Source of the DNA: an uncultured Croceicoccus sp.
Lineage (GTDB): Bacteria > Pseudomonadota > Alphaproteobacteria > Sphingomonadales > Sphingomonadaceae
DNA length: 64,000 nt
Direction: 5' to 3'
Assembly: GCF_947496385.1 (NCBI RefSeq)
Contig: NZ_CANMCP010000001.1
Coordinates: 682,001-746,000 of the forward strand
Shown: in pieces, positions 33,669-43,488 of the stretch
Numbering within the stretch: the stretch's first letter is position 1
How the letters are laid out: each line of letters begins with the position of its first letter
Notes under the pieces: generated by a model
Told to the model about the DNA's origin: nothing
Database searches by the model: none
What the model saw: only the letters and a program-made list of their open reading frames with translations
Translations under genes and position numbers: made by a program

Positions 33669-34211
33669 TCAGCGCAGGCGAAGGAGGTGCAGGCTGGCCT
33701 TGCCGCTATGGCGCACGGTTTCGACGTCGAAACCCTTGACCGCGACGTCCTCGCCGCGTGCGGTTTCGATGCTGATCCAGGCCGACGGCGCGATCCAGCC
33801 CAGCCGGTTCAGCCGGTCGAGCGCCACCGATCCCGCGCCCGTATCATAAGGCGCGTCCATCATGATGAGGTCGGGCTGCTCCTTCGCGGGGCCGAGCGAA
33901 AGCACGGAACCCGCGCGCACGTCGCAGCGGTCCTGCGCCCGCAGGTTCGCGATATTGCGGCGCAGTGCCCGGATCGCGGCGGCGTCCTGTTCCACCATCA
34001 ACACCCGCGCCGCACCGCGCGACAACGCTTCGAGCCCGAGCGCGCCGGACCCTGCGAACAAATCGGCGACGAAAAGCCCCTCGAAACTGCCGAGCCGGCT
34101 CGTCAGCATGGAAAACAGCGTTTCGCGCGTGCGGTCCGCCGTGGGCCGCGTGGCATCGCCATCGGGCGCGGTGATCGCACGCCCGCGCCATTCGCCGGCA
34201 ATGATCCTCAT
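33669..34211 (-). CDS. rsmD: 16S rRNA (guanine966-N2)-methyltransferase RsmD
   Basis: RsmD methylates G966 of 16S rRNA. The 180-residue Rossmann methyltransferase begins MRIIAGEWRGRAITAP and shows RPTADRTRETLFSML, the SAM loop VADLFAGSGALGLEALSRGA and RNIANLRA. The catalytic motif IV reads MMDAPYD, where the family normally has D/N-P-P-Y/F; one proline is replaced by alanine. Its ATG overlaps the stop of the pseudouridine synthase gene (ATGA), so they are coupled. The pairing of two rRNA-modifying enzymes supports both calls. Confidence 0.92.
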   Translation of the reverse strand: MRIIAGEWRGRAITAPDGDATRPTADRTRETLFSMLTSRLGSFEGLFVADLFAGSGALGLEALSRGAARVLMVEQDAAAIRALRRNIANLRAQDRCDVRAGSVLSLGPAKEQPDLIMMDAPYDTGAGSVALDRLNRLGWIAPSAWISIETARGEDVAVKGFDVETVRHSGKASLHLLRLR

Positions 34212-35146
34212 TTTTCGGCCTTGCGCATGATCTGCTTGCGAAACTGCGCGACGTCGCTGCCCCGGATTTCATCCGCCGCGCCGCGCGGCAAATCGTCGAG
34301 CGCGAACGGCCCGTAGGACAATCGCATCAGCCGGGAAACCTGAAGCCCGAGATGTTCGAGCACGCGGCGAACCTCCCGGTTCTTCCCCTCGGTCAGGGTC
34401 AGTTCGATCCACTGATTCCGGCCTGTGCGCCGTTCCAGATTGGCATCGATGCTGCCGTAACGCACGCCTTCGATCTCGATCCCGTCCATGAGATCCTCGA
34501 GCTGTTCCTGGCTCACGTCGCCGAAGGTGCGCGCGCGATAGGTGCGCGGGATCTCGCTGCTCGGCAATTCCATGGCGCGCTTCAATTCGCCGTCATTGGT
34601 CATGAGCAGCAAACCCTCGGTATTGAGGTCGAGCCGTCCGACCGGCATCACGCGCGGCGCCCCGCGCGGCAGGGCATTGCGCAGGGCGTCATAGATCGTC
34701 GCGCGCCCCTTGGGATCGCGCTCCGCCGTCAACAATCCGCTCGGCTTGTGAAAACGGAACAGGCGGGGGGCCTCCGCCGCGCCGACGGGCTTGCCATCGA
34801 CCGCCACACCGCGCAGCGAGGTCAGCACCACCGCCGGCGTGTCGAGCCTTTCCCCGTCGAGCGTGACGCGGCCATCCTCGATCATGCGCTCGACATCCCG
34901 GCGGGAGGCGACCCCTGCGCGCGCCAGCAGCTTGGCAATACGGTCGCCTTCGCGTTTGGGGAGCGAGGGTTCGGGACGCGTCGTGTCGCGGCCCGCCGGT
35001 TTCTTGCGCGGGCGCCCGCGATCCGGATTGGCGCGGTCGAAATTGCCGCGTTCGGGGCGCGGGCCGTTGCGGGAGGAACCGTCCGTCCGGCGGGACGATC
35101 GCGATGGGGGGCGTTGCTTGTCGTTCACGTTTGCGCCATGCGCCAT
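34208..35146 (-). CDS. rRNA pseudouridine synthase (RsuA/RluB family)
   Basis: The enzyme isomerises a uridine in rRNA. A basic, Arg/Pro-rich N-terminus precedes an S4 RNA-binding domain (RIAKLLARAGVASRRDVERMIEDGRV). The catalytic domain follows: GRLDLNTEGLLLMTNDGEL carries the active-site Asp, and GKNREVRRVLEHLGLQVSRLMR is the family end motif. The long basic extension resembles RluB (23S U2605), but 16S U516 (RsuA) cannot be excluded. The start is uncertain: ATG 35146, ATG 35173 and GTG 35128 are all possible because the N-terminus is low-complexity. It is followed by the overlapping rsmD. Confidence 0.88.
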   Translation of the reverse strand: MAHGANVNDKQRPPSRSSRRTDGSSRNGPRPERGNFDRANPDRGRPRKKPAGRDTTRPEPSLPKREGDRIAKLLARAGVASRRDVERMIEDGRVTLDGERLDTPAVVLTSLRGVAVDGKPVGAAEAPRLFRFHKPSGLLTAERDPKGRATIYDALRNALPRGAPRVMPVGRLDLNTEGLLLMTNDGELKRAMELPSSEIPRTYRARTFGDVSQEQLEDLMDGIEIEGVRYGSIDANLERRTGRNQWIELTLTEGKNREVRRVLEHLGLQVSRLMRLSYGPFALDDLPRGAADEIRGSDVAQFRKQIMRKAEK

Positions 35147-35259
35147 CGGCTCTTTGGTTACAAGCGTGGACATGAAACGGGCGGCATCGTTTGCAGACGT
35201 GCGGCGATGCTCTAACACCATCGGCGGCGCCGGCGACGCGGCGGGTACAGGAGCGGCAA

Positions 35260-36996
35260 TTGACCGAGACGACGAGCAACCATTCTGCGGCAAATGCCGC
35301 GCAAACCCCGGCCGACGCCGCGCCGGGGGAGGGGAAGAAGCCCGGCTGGCGCGAATTGCTGGCCGCGCTGCGCAATCGCAAGACGGCGTATATGGCGCTG
35401 TTCGGCTTTGCCTCGGGCCTGCCCTTCGCGCTGTTTCTCGGCACGCTCTATGCCTGGTTTACGGAGGCCGACGTCGACCTTGAAACGATGGGCGTGTTCT
35501 CGCTCATCGGGCTGGCCTATTCGTTTCAGTTCCTGTGGTCGCCGCTCGTGGACCGGGTCGATATTCCGTTTGTCCGCCGCCTCGGCAAGCGCAAGCAATG
35601 GATCGCGCCGGCGCAATTGCTGCTCGGCATCATCCTTATCACGATGTCGCTGCTCAATCCCGGTGAAAGCCTCGGGTGGTTCTCCCTGCTGGCGGCGGTC
35701 GGCGCCTTTGCCAGCGCGACGCAGGATATCGTCATCAATGCCTGGCGCATCGACATCGCCGATGAAGAGGCGACGATCGACATCCTGTCCACCATCACGC
35801 AGATGGGATTTCGGCTCGCATCGCTCGTCGGTGGTGCGCTCGCGCTGATCGTGGCGGAGCGGATCGGATGGCCCGGAACCTATGTGATGATGGGCGGGAT
35901 CATGCTGTTCATCGGGATCGTGGGCCTGTTCGCGCCCGATGCCCGCGCCGGAAGCGCGGCCAGCGTCGCGGCGAGCGCCGAGGAGCTGGAGCAGCTTTAT
36001 ACCAAGGGCGAGCTGACGCCGAAGGTGCGCAATTATGCGCTGGCCGCCGTCGGCCTGCTGTGGGGCTGGGCGCTCGTCACCGTGGGGGTGTTTATGTACC
36101 GGTCGATGACCGCGGTGCCCGAATTGCGCCCCGATCCGACGCAGTTCACGGCCACCTATGGCCCGCTCATCGTGGTGGCGACGATCGTATTGCCGTCCTT
36201 CATCGCGGCATGGCTGGTCAAGATGCAGCGCGAGGGCCGCCACGTGCTCACCGAAAGCGCGGATGGCGCGGATGCCGTCAACCCGGTTGCGGATCACCTC
36301 TACCGCGCGCTGATCCTGCCGCTTACCGAATTCGTCGGGCGGATGGGGTGGTCGCTCGTGCTGATTTTCGCGCTCGTGCTGACCTACCGGATCTGCGACG
36401 CGATCTGGGGCACGTTCGCCTATCCGTTCTATCTCGGCGAGCTGAACTACACCAATGACGAGGTGGCGGTCGCGTCGAAATTCTTTGGCGTGGGTGCGAT
36501 CATCCTCGGGCTGGCGCTCGGCGGGTATCTCATCACCGTGCTGGGGCGGATGGCGGTGCTGACGCTGGGTGCGGTGCTGGCCGCGGCGACGAACCTGCTA
36601 TACGCCGATCTCGCCATCGGCGGCGCCACGATGCAGGCGGTGAGCGATGCGATCGGCTTCACATATCTTGTCGAGACCTTCGGCGGGACGGAGCGGCTCG
36701 CACGGTTGATGATCACCATCGCGGGCGAAAATCTTGCGGTCGGGATTGCAGGGGCGGCCTATATCGCGTGGCTGTCGTCCATCGTGGCCAAGGGGTATAG
36801 CGCGGTGCAATATGCGCTGCTCGCGTCGCTGACGCTCCTGGTCGGGACATTGGGGCGGGGCGCGCTCGGACAGCTGATCGAGGAGCGCGGATATTACGAC
36901 GTGTTCCTGTTTACTGCGCTGATCGGGGCGGTGGCGGTGGTGCTGTGCGTGCTGGAATGGATACGGGTGACGCGCCGCGACGCGCGCACGGCCTAA
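35260..36996 (+). CDS. AmpG-family muropeptide permease (MFS transporter)
   Basis: AmpG imports GlcNAc-1,6-anhydroMurNAc peptides released by lytic transglycosylases, such as the Slt at 8037, for cell-wall recycling. The 578-residue protein has more than twelve hydrophobic segments. Family signatures are ALFGFASGLPFALFLGTLYAW, GLAYSFQFLWSPLVDRV, LGKRKQWI and ATQDIVINAWRIDI. TTG 35260 is preferred as start: AGGAG precedes it by 7 bp, and an ATG reading from 35191 adds unrelated residues. The 3' end overlaps the folC stop by 4 bp tail to tail. It is divergent from the pseudouridine synthase gene. Confidence 0.88.
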   Translation: MTETTSNHSAANAAQTPADAAPGEGKKPGWRELLAALRNRKTAYMALFGFASGLPFALFLGTLYAWFTEADVDLETMGVFSLIGLAYSFQFLWSPLVDRVDIPFVRRLGKRKQWIAPAQLLLGIILITMSLLNPGESLGWFSLLAAVGAFASATQDIVINAWRIDIADEEATIDILSTITQMGFRLASLVGGALALIVAERIGWPGTYVMMGGIMLFIGIVGLFAPDARAGSAASVAASAEELEQLYTKGELTPKVRNYALAAVGLLWGWALVTVGVFMYRSMTAVPELRPDPTQFTATYGPLIVVATIVLPSFIAAWLVKMQREGRHVLTESADGADAVNPVADHLYRALILPLTEFVGRMGWSLVLIFALVLTYRICDAIWGTFAYPFYLGELNYTNDEVAVASKFFGVGAIILGLALGGYLITVLGRMAVLTLGAVLAAATNLLYADLAIGGATMQAVSDAIGFTYLVETFGGTERLARLMITIAGENLAVGIAGAAYIAWLSSIVAKGYSAVQYALLASLTLLVGTLGRGALGQLIEERGYYDVFLFTALIGAVAVVLCVLEWIRVTRRDARTA

Positions 36997-38333
36997 TCCG
37001 GAAATTCTCCGTTGGCGCGGAGCACCTCTCCCGCGAGATAGAGCGAGCCGCCGATGAGGATGACCCCGCCATCGGCGCGCCCGGCGATACGGGCGAGTGC
37101 GTCGCCCACATCGCGCGCCGTGTCCCCGTCCGTCATCGCCGCGATCCGTTCGGGCGGATGGTGCGGATGGCCGCCTATCGGAACGCCCGTCACGCTTTGC
37201 AAATGCGGTGAGACAAGGGCGAGGAACCGCTCCGCATCCTTGTTCGCCAGCATGCCGATCACTGCGTGCACGGGGCGGTCCAGCCCCGCGCAGAATGCGG
37301 CGAGCACGCGCGCGGCATCGGGGTTATGCCCTCCGTCGAGCAGCACGTCGAAGCCCGGCGCCATCGCGGTCAGCGGCCCCTTGCGCAGCCATTGAAGCCG
37401 GCCCGGCCACCGCGCATTGCGCAGCCCCGCGGCGATGGCCTCTGCCGACACGGTGACGAAATCCTGATGCCGGAGCATCGCGATGGCGAGCCCGGCATTC
37501 TCCGCCTGAAACGCGCCGGAAAGCGCGGGCGGGGGGAGGGTGAGCGCGCCGTGCCGGTCATGATATTCCAGCATGTCGCCGCCCGTGATCGACCAATCCG
37601 CCCCGCGCATGTGCAGCGGCGCACCGGCGGTGCGCGCCGCACGCTCCACCTCGGCCTGCGCATCGGGTCCGTAGGATTGGGTGACGACCGGGCGCCCCGG
37701 CTTCACGATGCCTGACTTTTCGAACGCAATGCGCGCCATCGGTTCGGCAGGCGCGCCATCCTCCGGTGCGAGCAGGAATTGTTCGTGGTCGAGCCCGAGC
37801 GACGCGATCCCGCAACAGGCCGGATCCGCAATGACATTTGTCGCATCGAACCTGCCGCCAAGCCCGACCTCCACGATGGCGGCATCGGCCTCGTGCCGGG
37901 CGAAGGCGAGGAACGCCGCCGTTGTCGTAATCTCGAAAAAGCTCGCCGCGATCGACCCGCGCGCGTCGAGCACCTCGCCCAGCAGATCGGCCAGCATGGC
38001 ATCGCCGATCAGTTCGCCCGCGATGCGAATCCGTTCGTTGTAACGGACGAGATGCGGGCTGGTGAACTGGTGGACCCGCTTTCCATCCGCCTCCAGCATG
38101 GCGCGCAGGAACGCGCAGGTCGACCCCTTGCCATTGGTGCCCGCGACATGGAACACCGGCGCAAGGCGCAGATGCGGATCGCCCAGCGCGGCGAGCAATT
38201 GCCGCACGGGGCGCAGGCTTAACCGCCCCTGCGGCAGCGACAGCGCGGCCAGCCGGTTCAGCTGTTCCTGAACCCGCGGATCGTCCGACGTCGCGAAATC
38301 GCGCGGGCGTGCGGGCTCAGGCGGCCCTGGCAC
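36993..38333 (-). CDS. folC: Bifunctional dihydrofolate synthase / folylpolyglutamate synthase FolC
   Basis: FolC adds glutamate to dihydropteroate and then to folates. The 446-residue Mur-ligase-like enzyme has the P-loop AGTNGKGST (about 64-72), [31 protein letters not shown] and [13 protein letters not shown]. The start is GTG 38333, which overlaps the end of accD by 17 bp; no closer ATG is available. This gene ends the trpF-trpB-trpA-accD-folC run. Confidence 0.95.
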   Translation of the reverse strand: MPGPPEPARPRDFATSDDPRVQEQLNRLAALSLPQGRLSLRPVRQLLAALGDPHLRLAPVFHVAGTNGKGSTCAFLRAMLEADGKRVHQFTSPHLVRYNERIRIAGELIGDAMLADLLGEVLDARGSIAASFFEITTTAAFLAFARHEADAAIVEVGLGGRFDATNVIADPACCGIASLGLDHEQFLLAPEDGAPAEPMARIAFEKSGIVKPGRPVVTQSYGPDAQAEVERAARTAGAPLHMRGADWSITGGDMLEYHDRHGALTLPPPALSGAFQAENAGLAIAMLRHQDFVTVSAEAIAAGLRNARWPGRLQWLRKGPLTAMAPGFDVLLDGGHNPDAARVLAAFCAGLDRPVHAVIGMLANKDAERFLALVSPHLQSVTGVPIGGHPHHPPERIAAMTDGDTARDVGDALARIAGRADGGVILIGGSLYLAGEVLRANGEFPD

Positions 38334-39168
38334 CGGCCATCAGATAGTCGATGATCGTCACCAGCCGTTCGCGCAGGTCGTGCCGGTCGACCACCATGTC
38401 GATCATCCCGTGCTCGAGCAGATATTCCGCGCGCTGAAACCCGTCGGGCAGTTTTTCGCGGATCGTGTCCTGAATGACGCGCTGTCCGGCAAAGCCGATG
38501 AGCGCACCGGGTTCCGCCATCTGAATATCGCCGAGCATGGCATAGCTTGCCGTGACGCCGCCCGTCGTCGGGTCGGTCAGCACGACGATATAGGGCAGGC
38601 CCGCTTCTTTCAGCCGGCGGATCGCGACCGTGGTGCGCGGCATCTGCATGAGCGACAGAATGCCTTCCTGCATGCGCGCGCCGCCCGCCGCGGTAAAGAT
38701 GACGAACGGGCATTTTTCCTTCACCGCCCGGTCCACCCCGGCAAGGAACGCGGCGCCCACCGCCATGCCCATGGAGCCGCCCATGAAGCCGAAATCCTGC
38801 ACCGCGACGACCGCGCGGCGCCCGTCGATCGTGCCCAGCGCATTGGTCAGCGCATCGGGATGCGGTGCATTGTGGCGCGCGGCCTTCAGCCTGTCGGCAT
38901 ATTTCTTGGTGTCACGGAACTTGAGCGGATCCTCGCTCACCGCGGGCGAGGGCAGCACTTCGTAGCCAGCGTCCATGATCTGCGTCAGGCGGGTATCGGC
39001 GCCGATCCGCCCGTGATGCTCGCACCGTGGACAGACCCAGAGGTATTCCTCGTAATCCTTGACGAAGAGCATCTCTTCGCAGGACGGGCACTTGACCCAC
39101 AGATTGTCGGGCGTTTCCCGCTTCGTGGTGAAGGGCAGGCGATTGCGTACCTGCGTGAGCCAGCTCAT
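38317..39168 (-). CDS. accD: Acetyl-CoA carboxylase carboxyltransferase subunit beta
   Basis: AccD forms, with AccA, the carboxyltransferase that makes malonyl-CoA. The 283-residue protein has the N-terminal zinc ribbon (CPSC at 27-30 and CPRC at 46-49) and the crotonase-fold core with [25 protein letters not shown] and [18 protein letters not shown]. Its ATG overlaps the trpA stop (ATGA). Confidence 0.97.
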   Translation of the reverse strand: MSWLTQVRNRLPFTTKRETPDNLWVKCPSCEEMLFVKDYEEYLWVCPRCEHHGRIGADTRLTQIMDAGYEVLPSPAVSEDPLKFRDTKKYADRLKAARHNAPHPDALTNALGTIDGRRAVVAVQDFGFMGGSMGMAVGAAFLAGVDRAVKEKCPFVIFTAAGGARMQEGILSLMQMPRTTVAIRRLKEAGLPYIVVLTDPTTGGVTASYAMLGDIQMAEPGALIGFAGQRVIQDTIREKLPDGFQRAEYLLEHGMIDMVVDRHDLRERLVTIIDYLMAGARAA

Positions 39169-39956
39169 GCGATTTCCTTTCTTGCGCCGTGCACCGCATC
39201 GGCCAGCGCCTTCGTCAGCTCGCGAATCGGGTCCGCCGCCGCGTTCCCGTGTTCGGCGATCAGCTCGACCAGCGCGGAGCCAACCACGACCCCGTCGGCA
39301 ACCGCGGCGATGGCGCCCGCCTGTTCCGGGGTGCGCACGCCGAAACCGACCGCCACCGGGAGTTCGGTTCGGGCCTTCAATGCGGCGACCGCCGTTTCGA
39401 TGGAGGCCATCGCGGCCTGCTGCTTGCCGGTGATGCCGGCGACCGACACGTAGTACAGAAACCCGCCCGCACCGTCGAGCACGGCGGGCAGCCGCGCCGC
39501 GTCCGTGGTCGGCGTGGCGAGACGGATGATGTCGAGCCCTTCGCCGCGAAGATGCGTGCCGAGCTCGCTATCCTCCTCGGGCGGAATGTCGACGCAGATG
39601 ACGCCGTCGACGCCCGCATCCTTCGCCGCGCGCGCGAACCAGTCCGCCCCGCGCCGCACCATCGGATTGGCATAGCCCATGAGCACGAGCGGCACGTCGG
39701 GATGGCGGTCGCGAAACCCCCTCGCCAGGTCGAGGATGTCCCGCGTCGTCGTGCCCTTGGCCAGCGCGCGCAGGTTCGCATTCTCGATCGCGGGGCCGTC
39801 GGCCATCGGATCGGTGAACGGCATGCCCAGTTCGATCACATCGGCGCCGCCCGCGACCAGCGCGTCGAGATTGGCGGCGGTATCGCCATCGCCCGCCGTC
39901 ACGAAACAGATGAGCGCGGGGTGCCCCTTGCCGAATGCCTTTTGAAAGCGGTTCAC
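39165..39956 (-). CDS. trpA: Tryptophan synthase alpha chain
   Basis: TrpA cleaves indole-3-glycerol phosphate and passes indole to TrpB. The 263-residue TIM barrel starts at GTG 39956 (VNRFQKAF), overlapping the trpB stop as GTGA; a longer frame to 40013 lies inside trpB. Motifs: [23 protein letters not shown] with the catalytic Asp, the Glu-bearing family segment in the first strands, [10 protein letters not shown] and [10 protein letters not shown] for phosphate binding. Confidence 0.97.
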   Translation of the reverse strand: MNRFQKAFGKGHPALICFVTAGDGDTAANLDALVAGGADVIELGMPFTDPMADGPAIENANLRALAKGTTTRDILDLARGFRDRHPDVPLVLMGYANPMVRRGADWFARAAKDAGVDGVICVDIPPEEDSELGTHLRGEGLDIIRLATPTTDAARLPAVLDGAGGFLYYVSVAGITGKQQAAMASIETAVAALKARTELPVAVGFGVRTPEQAGAIAAVADGVVVGSALVELIAEHGNAAADPIRELTKALADAVHGARKEIA

Positions 39957-41200
39957 AGCTCCACTCCCAATGCTTCGGCGACGGTGAAGATGTCCTTGTC
40001 CCCGCGTCCGCACAGATTGGCGAGGATGATCGCGTCCTGCGGCATTTCGCGCGCGCGTTTCACGACCGCGGCAATGGCATGGCTGGGTTCGAGCGCGGGG
40101 ATGATCCCCTCCGTCCGGCAGAGCAGCTGAAACGCGTCGAGCGCTTCCTTGTCCGTGATGTGCGAATAATCGACCCGGCCCGATTCCTTGAGCCAGCTGT
40201 GTTCGGGGCCGATGCCGGGATAGTCGAGGCCTGCACTGATCGAGTGGCCCTCGATGATCTGCCCGTCCTCGTCCTGCAGCAGGTAGGTCTTGTTGCCGTG
40301 GAGAATGCCCGGCGATCCGCCCGCGAGCGAGGCGGCGTGTTCCTTGTCGAGGCCGTGGCCCGCCGCCTCGATCCCGAGCATGCCGACATCCGCATCGTCG
40401 AGGAAGGGATGGAACAGCCCGATGGCGTTCGACCCGCCGCCGATCGCCGCGACGAGCAGGTCGGGCAGGCGTCCGGTGCGCTGCATCATCTGCTCGCGCG
40501 CTTCGTGGCCGATGACGCTTTGAAAATCGCGGACCATTTCGGGGTAGGGGTGCGGCCCGGCGGCCGTGCCGATGATGTAGAACGTGTCATGCACATTCGC
40601 GACCCAGTCGCGCATGGCATCGTTCATCGCGTCCTTGAGCGTCGCCGAACCGGAACTGACCGGCACCACCTTCGCGCCGAGCAGCCGCATGCGGAATACG
40701 TTGGGCTGCTGCCGCTTTACGTCCTTTGCCCCCATGTAGATGACGCAGGGCAGGCCGAAACGCGCCGCCACCGTCGCCGTCGCCACGCCATGCTGTCCGG
40801 CGCCGGTTTCCGCGATGATCCGCGTCTTGCCCATGCGCACGGCGAGCAGGATCTGCCCGATGCAATTGTTGATCTTGTGCGCGCCGGTGTGATTGAGTTC
40901 GTCACGCTTGAACCAGATCTGAGCGCCCTTGCCGTCGGGCGCATCCTTGCGCAATTCCTCGGTCAGTCGTTCCGCGAAATAGAGCGGGCTGGGCCGTCCG
41001 ACGTAATGGGTGAGGAGATCCTGGAACTCCGCGTCGAAGGCGGGGTCTTCCTTCGCCGCGCGATATTCCCGGTCGAGATCGAGGATCAGCGGCATCAGCG
41101 TTTCGGACACGTAGCGCCCGCCGAACTGGCCGAAATGGCCCCGGTCGTCAGGCTGGTTGCGAAAGCTGTTGGGCATGCCGGTTTGCGATGTGGTTTCCAT
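39953..41200 (-). CDS. trpB: Tryptophan synthase beta chain
   Basis: TrpB joins indole and serine with pyridoxal phosphate. The 415-residue protein has the cofactor lysine in [10 protein letters not shown] (K109), [16 protein letters not shown], the phosphate-binding GGGSNAIG, and [17 protein letters not shown]. The start ATG 41200 begins [13 protein letters not shown]; a 42-bp gap separates it from trpF upstream. Confidence 0.98.
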   Translation of the reverse strand: METTSQTGMPNSFRNQPDDRGHFGQFGGRYVSETLMPLILDLDREYRAAKEDPAFDAEFQDLLTHYVGRPSPLYFAERLTEELRKDAPDGKGAQIWFKRDELNHTGAHKINNCIGQILLAVRMGKTRIIAETGAGQHGVATATVAARFGLPCVIYMGAKDVKRQQPNVFRMRLLGAKVVPVSSGSATLKDAMNDAMRDWVANVHDTFYIIGTAAGPHPYPEMVRDFQSVIGHEAREQMMQRTGRLPDLLVAAIGGGSNAIGLFHPFLDDADVGMLGIEAAGHGLDKEHAASLAGGSPGILHGNKTYLLQDEDGQIIEGHSISAGLDYPGIGPEHSWLKESGRVDYSHITDKEALDAFQLLCRTEGIIPALEPSHAIAAVVKRAREMPQDAIILANLCGRGDKDIFTVAEALGVEL

Positions 41201-41242
41201 GCGCCCGCGATTGGCAGAGCATCGCGGCGAAGTCCAGATGTG

Positions 41243-41881
41243 TCAGCGCGTGCGCACCGCGCGGGCAAAGGCGGCGATGGCGGCGGCATCCTTCACACCG
41301 GGCGCACTTTCCACACCGGACGACACGTCGACGAGTGCGGGCCGCGCCTCGGCCATCGCCTCGCCGACATTCGCGGGGGACAATCCGCCCGCAAGACCCC
41401 ATGGCACGCCGCCATCGTAACCATGCACCAGCGCCCAGTCGAAGCGCAGGCCCATGCCGCCCGGAAGCTGTCCCACCGGCGTCTTCGCATCGAACAGGAG
41501 CATGTCGACCGCGCCGGTATAATCGCGCGCCCGCGCAATGTCGTCCGGCCCTGCGATGGGGAGCGCCTTCCACACCGCGATGCCAAAACGGGAACGCAGC
41601 GCAGCGGCGCGTTCCGGCGTTTCATCCCCGTGGAGCTGAATGGCGCTCAACCCGCCTGCGCTCACGCCTTCGGCAATCGCGTCGTCGCCCGCATCCACGA
41701 ACAGCCCGGTGCGCCGGATCGAATCGCCCGAAATCGCGGCCAGTTTCCGCGCGCCGGCCGCATCGACATGGCGCGGCGACCGGGCAAAGAAGACCAGCCC
41801 CGCATAATCGATGCGCGCGGCGATCGCCGCCTCCATGGCCGCGGGCGTATTGATGCCGCATATCTTGATGCGCGGGGTCAC
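41243..41881 (-). CDS. trpF: Phosphoribosylanthranilate isomerase TrpF
   Basis: TrpF catalyses the Amadori step of tryptophan synthesis. The 212-residue TIM barrel contains KICGI with the catalytic Cys, YAGLVFFARSPRHV, IQLHGDE, LLFDAK with the catalytic Asp, and the C-terminal PWGLAGGLSPANVGEA and VDVSSGVESAPGVKD phosphate site. The start is GTG 41881, overlapping the stop of the acetyltransferase gene (GTGA). Confidence 0.95.
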   Translation of the reverse strand: MTPRIKICGINTPAAMEAAIAARIDYAGLVFFARSPRHVDAAGARKLAAISGDSIRRTGLFVDAGDDAIAEGVSAGGLSAIQLHGDETPERAAALRSRFGIAVWKALPIAGPDDIARARDYTGAVDMLLFDAKTPVGQLPGGMGLRFDWALVHGYDGGVPWGLAGGLSPANVGEAMAEARPALVDVSSGVESAPGVKDAAAIAAFARAVRTR

Positions 41882-42390
41882 AGCGTTTTTTCCAAGACGA
41901 TGAAGAACAACGCAGGCGTCTGCGGCACGGGGAAGGGGCGGCGTTCGCCCGTGCGCTTGTACCCCTTGCGCAGGTACCAGGCGATCAGCGTGTCGCGATT
42001 TTCGATGACGGTCATCTCGATCCGCGCGGCGCCGATGGATGCGGCGCGTGCCTCCCCTGCATGGAGCAGCATGGTGCCGAGGCCCGCGCTCTGCAATTCG
42101 GGCGCGATGCACAGCATGCCGAGATAGGAAAGCCCGCCGCCCCGGTCCGTAATCGCGACGCAGCCGATGGCGGCCCCCGTCGCCCGATCCGTGGCCAGCA
42201 GCATGTGCACCGCAGGATCGCGCAACATCGCGTGAAGCTCGGCCTCGGCAATGCGCTCACCCTGAACGATGTCGGCCTCGTGCGTCCAGCCCAGCCGCGC
42301 ATGATCGCCGCGATATGCCCCTTCGAGCAGGGGTTTGAGCATGGCGGCATCGTCCGGCCCGGCCCGGCGTATCTCAGGTTCTGAGGCCAT
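41878..42390 (-). CDS. GNAT family N-acetyltransferase
   Basis: This 170-residue acetyltransferase has the acetyl-CoA loop in LCIAPELQSAGLGTMLLHAGE and the C-terminal IENRDTLIAWYLRKGYKRTGERRPFP typical of GNAT enzymes. The substrate is unknown. It lies between pyrF (12 bp gap) and trpF (GTGA overlap), so it is co-transcribed with nucleotide and tryptophan genes, although no link to either pathway can be read from sequence. Confidence 0.9.
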   Translation of the reverse strand: MASEPEIRRAGPDDAAMLKPLLEGAYRGDHARLGWTHEADIVQGERIAEAELHAMLRDPAVHMLLATDRATGAAIGCVAITDRGGGLSYLGMLCIAPELQSAGLGTMLLHAGEARAASIGAARIEMTVIENRDTLIAWYLRKGYKRTGERRPFPVPQTPALFFIVLEKTL

Positions 42391-42402
42391 GCGGTCGGTG
42401 GC

Positions 42403-43077
42403 TCAGAGCGTCGCTTCGATCGCGCGCGCCGCGGCGAGCGGGTCGGGCGCTTTCGAAATCGGCCGCCCGATGACCAGCACGCTCGCGCCATTGTCGCGGG
42501 CGCTGCGCGGGGTGACGGTGCGTTTCTGATCGCCCGTTTCGCTGCCCGCGGGGCGCAGGCCGGGCACCACGAGATAGCCGCCCTTCCACTGTGCATGGAC
42601 GGCGGCGACTTCCTCGCCCGAACATACAATCCCGTCGAGCCCGGCCTTCTCGGCGAGCTCGGCAAGGCGCATGACCTGATCGTGGGCGGTGCCGGCGACG
42701 CCGGTGCGCGACAGATCCTTGTCATCGAGGCTGGTGAGCATGGTCACGGCGACGACGCGCGTATGTTCGCCGGCCGCGGCCTTGGCATCTTCCATCATGG
42801 CGCGGCCGCCGCTTGCATGGACGGTCACGATCGCCGGTTCGAGCACGTGGATCGCCTGCATCGCGCCCGCCACCGTATTGGGAATGTCGTGCAGTTTCAG
42901 GTCGAGAAAGATCGGCAGGCCGAGCTGCGCCAGCTCATGCACGCCGTGATGGCCATGCGCGCAAAAGAATTCGAGCCCCAGCTTCAACCCGCCGACATGC
43001 CCCATGACCTTTTTCGCCAGCGCCTTCGCGGCATCGAGCTGCGGCACGTCGAGCGCGAGATAAACGGGATTGGTCAT
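42403..43077 (-). CDS. pyrF: Orotidine 5'-phosphate decarboxylase PyrF
   Basis: PyrF makes UMP from OMP, the last step of de novo pyrimidine synthesis. The 224-residue barrel contains LALDVPQLDAAKAL, KLGLEFF and the catalytic LDLKLHDIPNTV, and ends with VVPGLRPAG and VIGRPISKAPDP for phosphate binding. Its ATG overlaps the stop of the LapA-like gene (ATGA). Confidence 0.96.
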   Translation of the reverse strand: MTNPVYLALDVPQLDAAKALAKKVMGHVGGLKLGLEFFCAHGHHGVHELAQLGLPIFLDLKLHDIPNTVAGAMQAIHVLEPAIVTVHASGGRAMMEDAKAAAGEHTRVVAVTMLTSLDDKDLSRTGVAGTAHDQVMRLAELAEKAGLDGIVCSGEEVAAVHAQWKGGYLVVPGLRPAGSETGDQKRTVTPRSARDNGASVLVIGRPISKAPDPLAAARAIEATL

Positions 43078-43394
43078 GGCTCTGTCCTGCGCAGCGGGGC
43101 GTCATCTGCATCGTGGGGGCGGTGGGCGGGATCGGCCTGCTGGCTCGAAACAAGGCTGCGATGCGAGGTTTCGAGCGAGGCGATCCGCCGTTTGAGCCGC
43201 CATTTCGCCGATTTGTGATAGAGCCACATGGGAACCAGCCCGATGAGGAACGCGGCAAGGATCACCATCGGCAGCTTCGTTTCGAGCACCAGGTTTTCCC
43301 AGATTCGCACATCCACGGGATACCAGTTGAACGCGGCGAACAGCGCCAGCGCCACCAGCAGCGCCACCCATATTATCGTGCGAAGAACCTGCAT
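43074..43394 (-). CDS. LapA-like (DUF1049) small membrane protein
   Basis: This 106-residue inner-membrane protein has two hydrophobic segments (TIIWVALLVALALFAAFNW and LPMVILAAFLIGLVPMWLY) around a short loop, then a basic, helical cytoplasmic region (KWRLKRRIASLE). This is the LapA/DUF1049 pattern; E. coli LapA acts with LapB in LPS control, but here no lapB is adjacent. It is first in the run that continues into pyrF, whose start overlaps its stop. Confidence 0.85.
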   Translation of the reverse strand: MQVLRTIIWVALLVALALFAAFNWYPVDVRIWENLVLETKLPMVILAAFLIGLVPMWLYHKSAKWRLKRRIASLETSHRSLVSSQQADPAHRPHDADDAPLRRTEP

Positions 43395-43488
43395 GGCGGT
43401 CCTGGCCTCCTCTCGGGATCGGGTCGTCGGGCGTGCAGCCTACGCCGCAACGCCCGTTTGGCCAACCCTGCTGCAATCGCGGCCGGGT

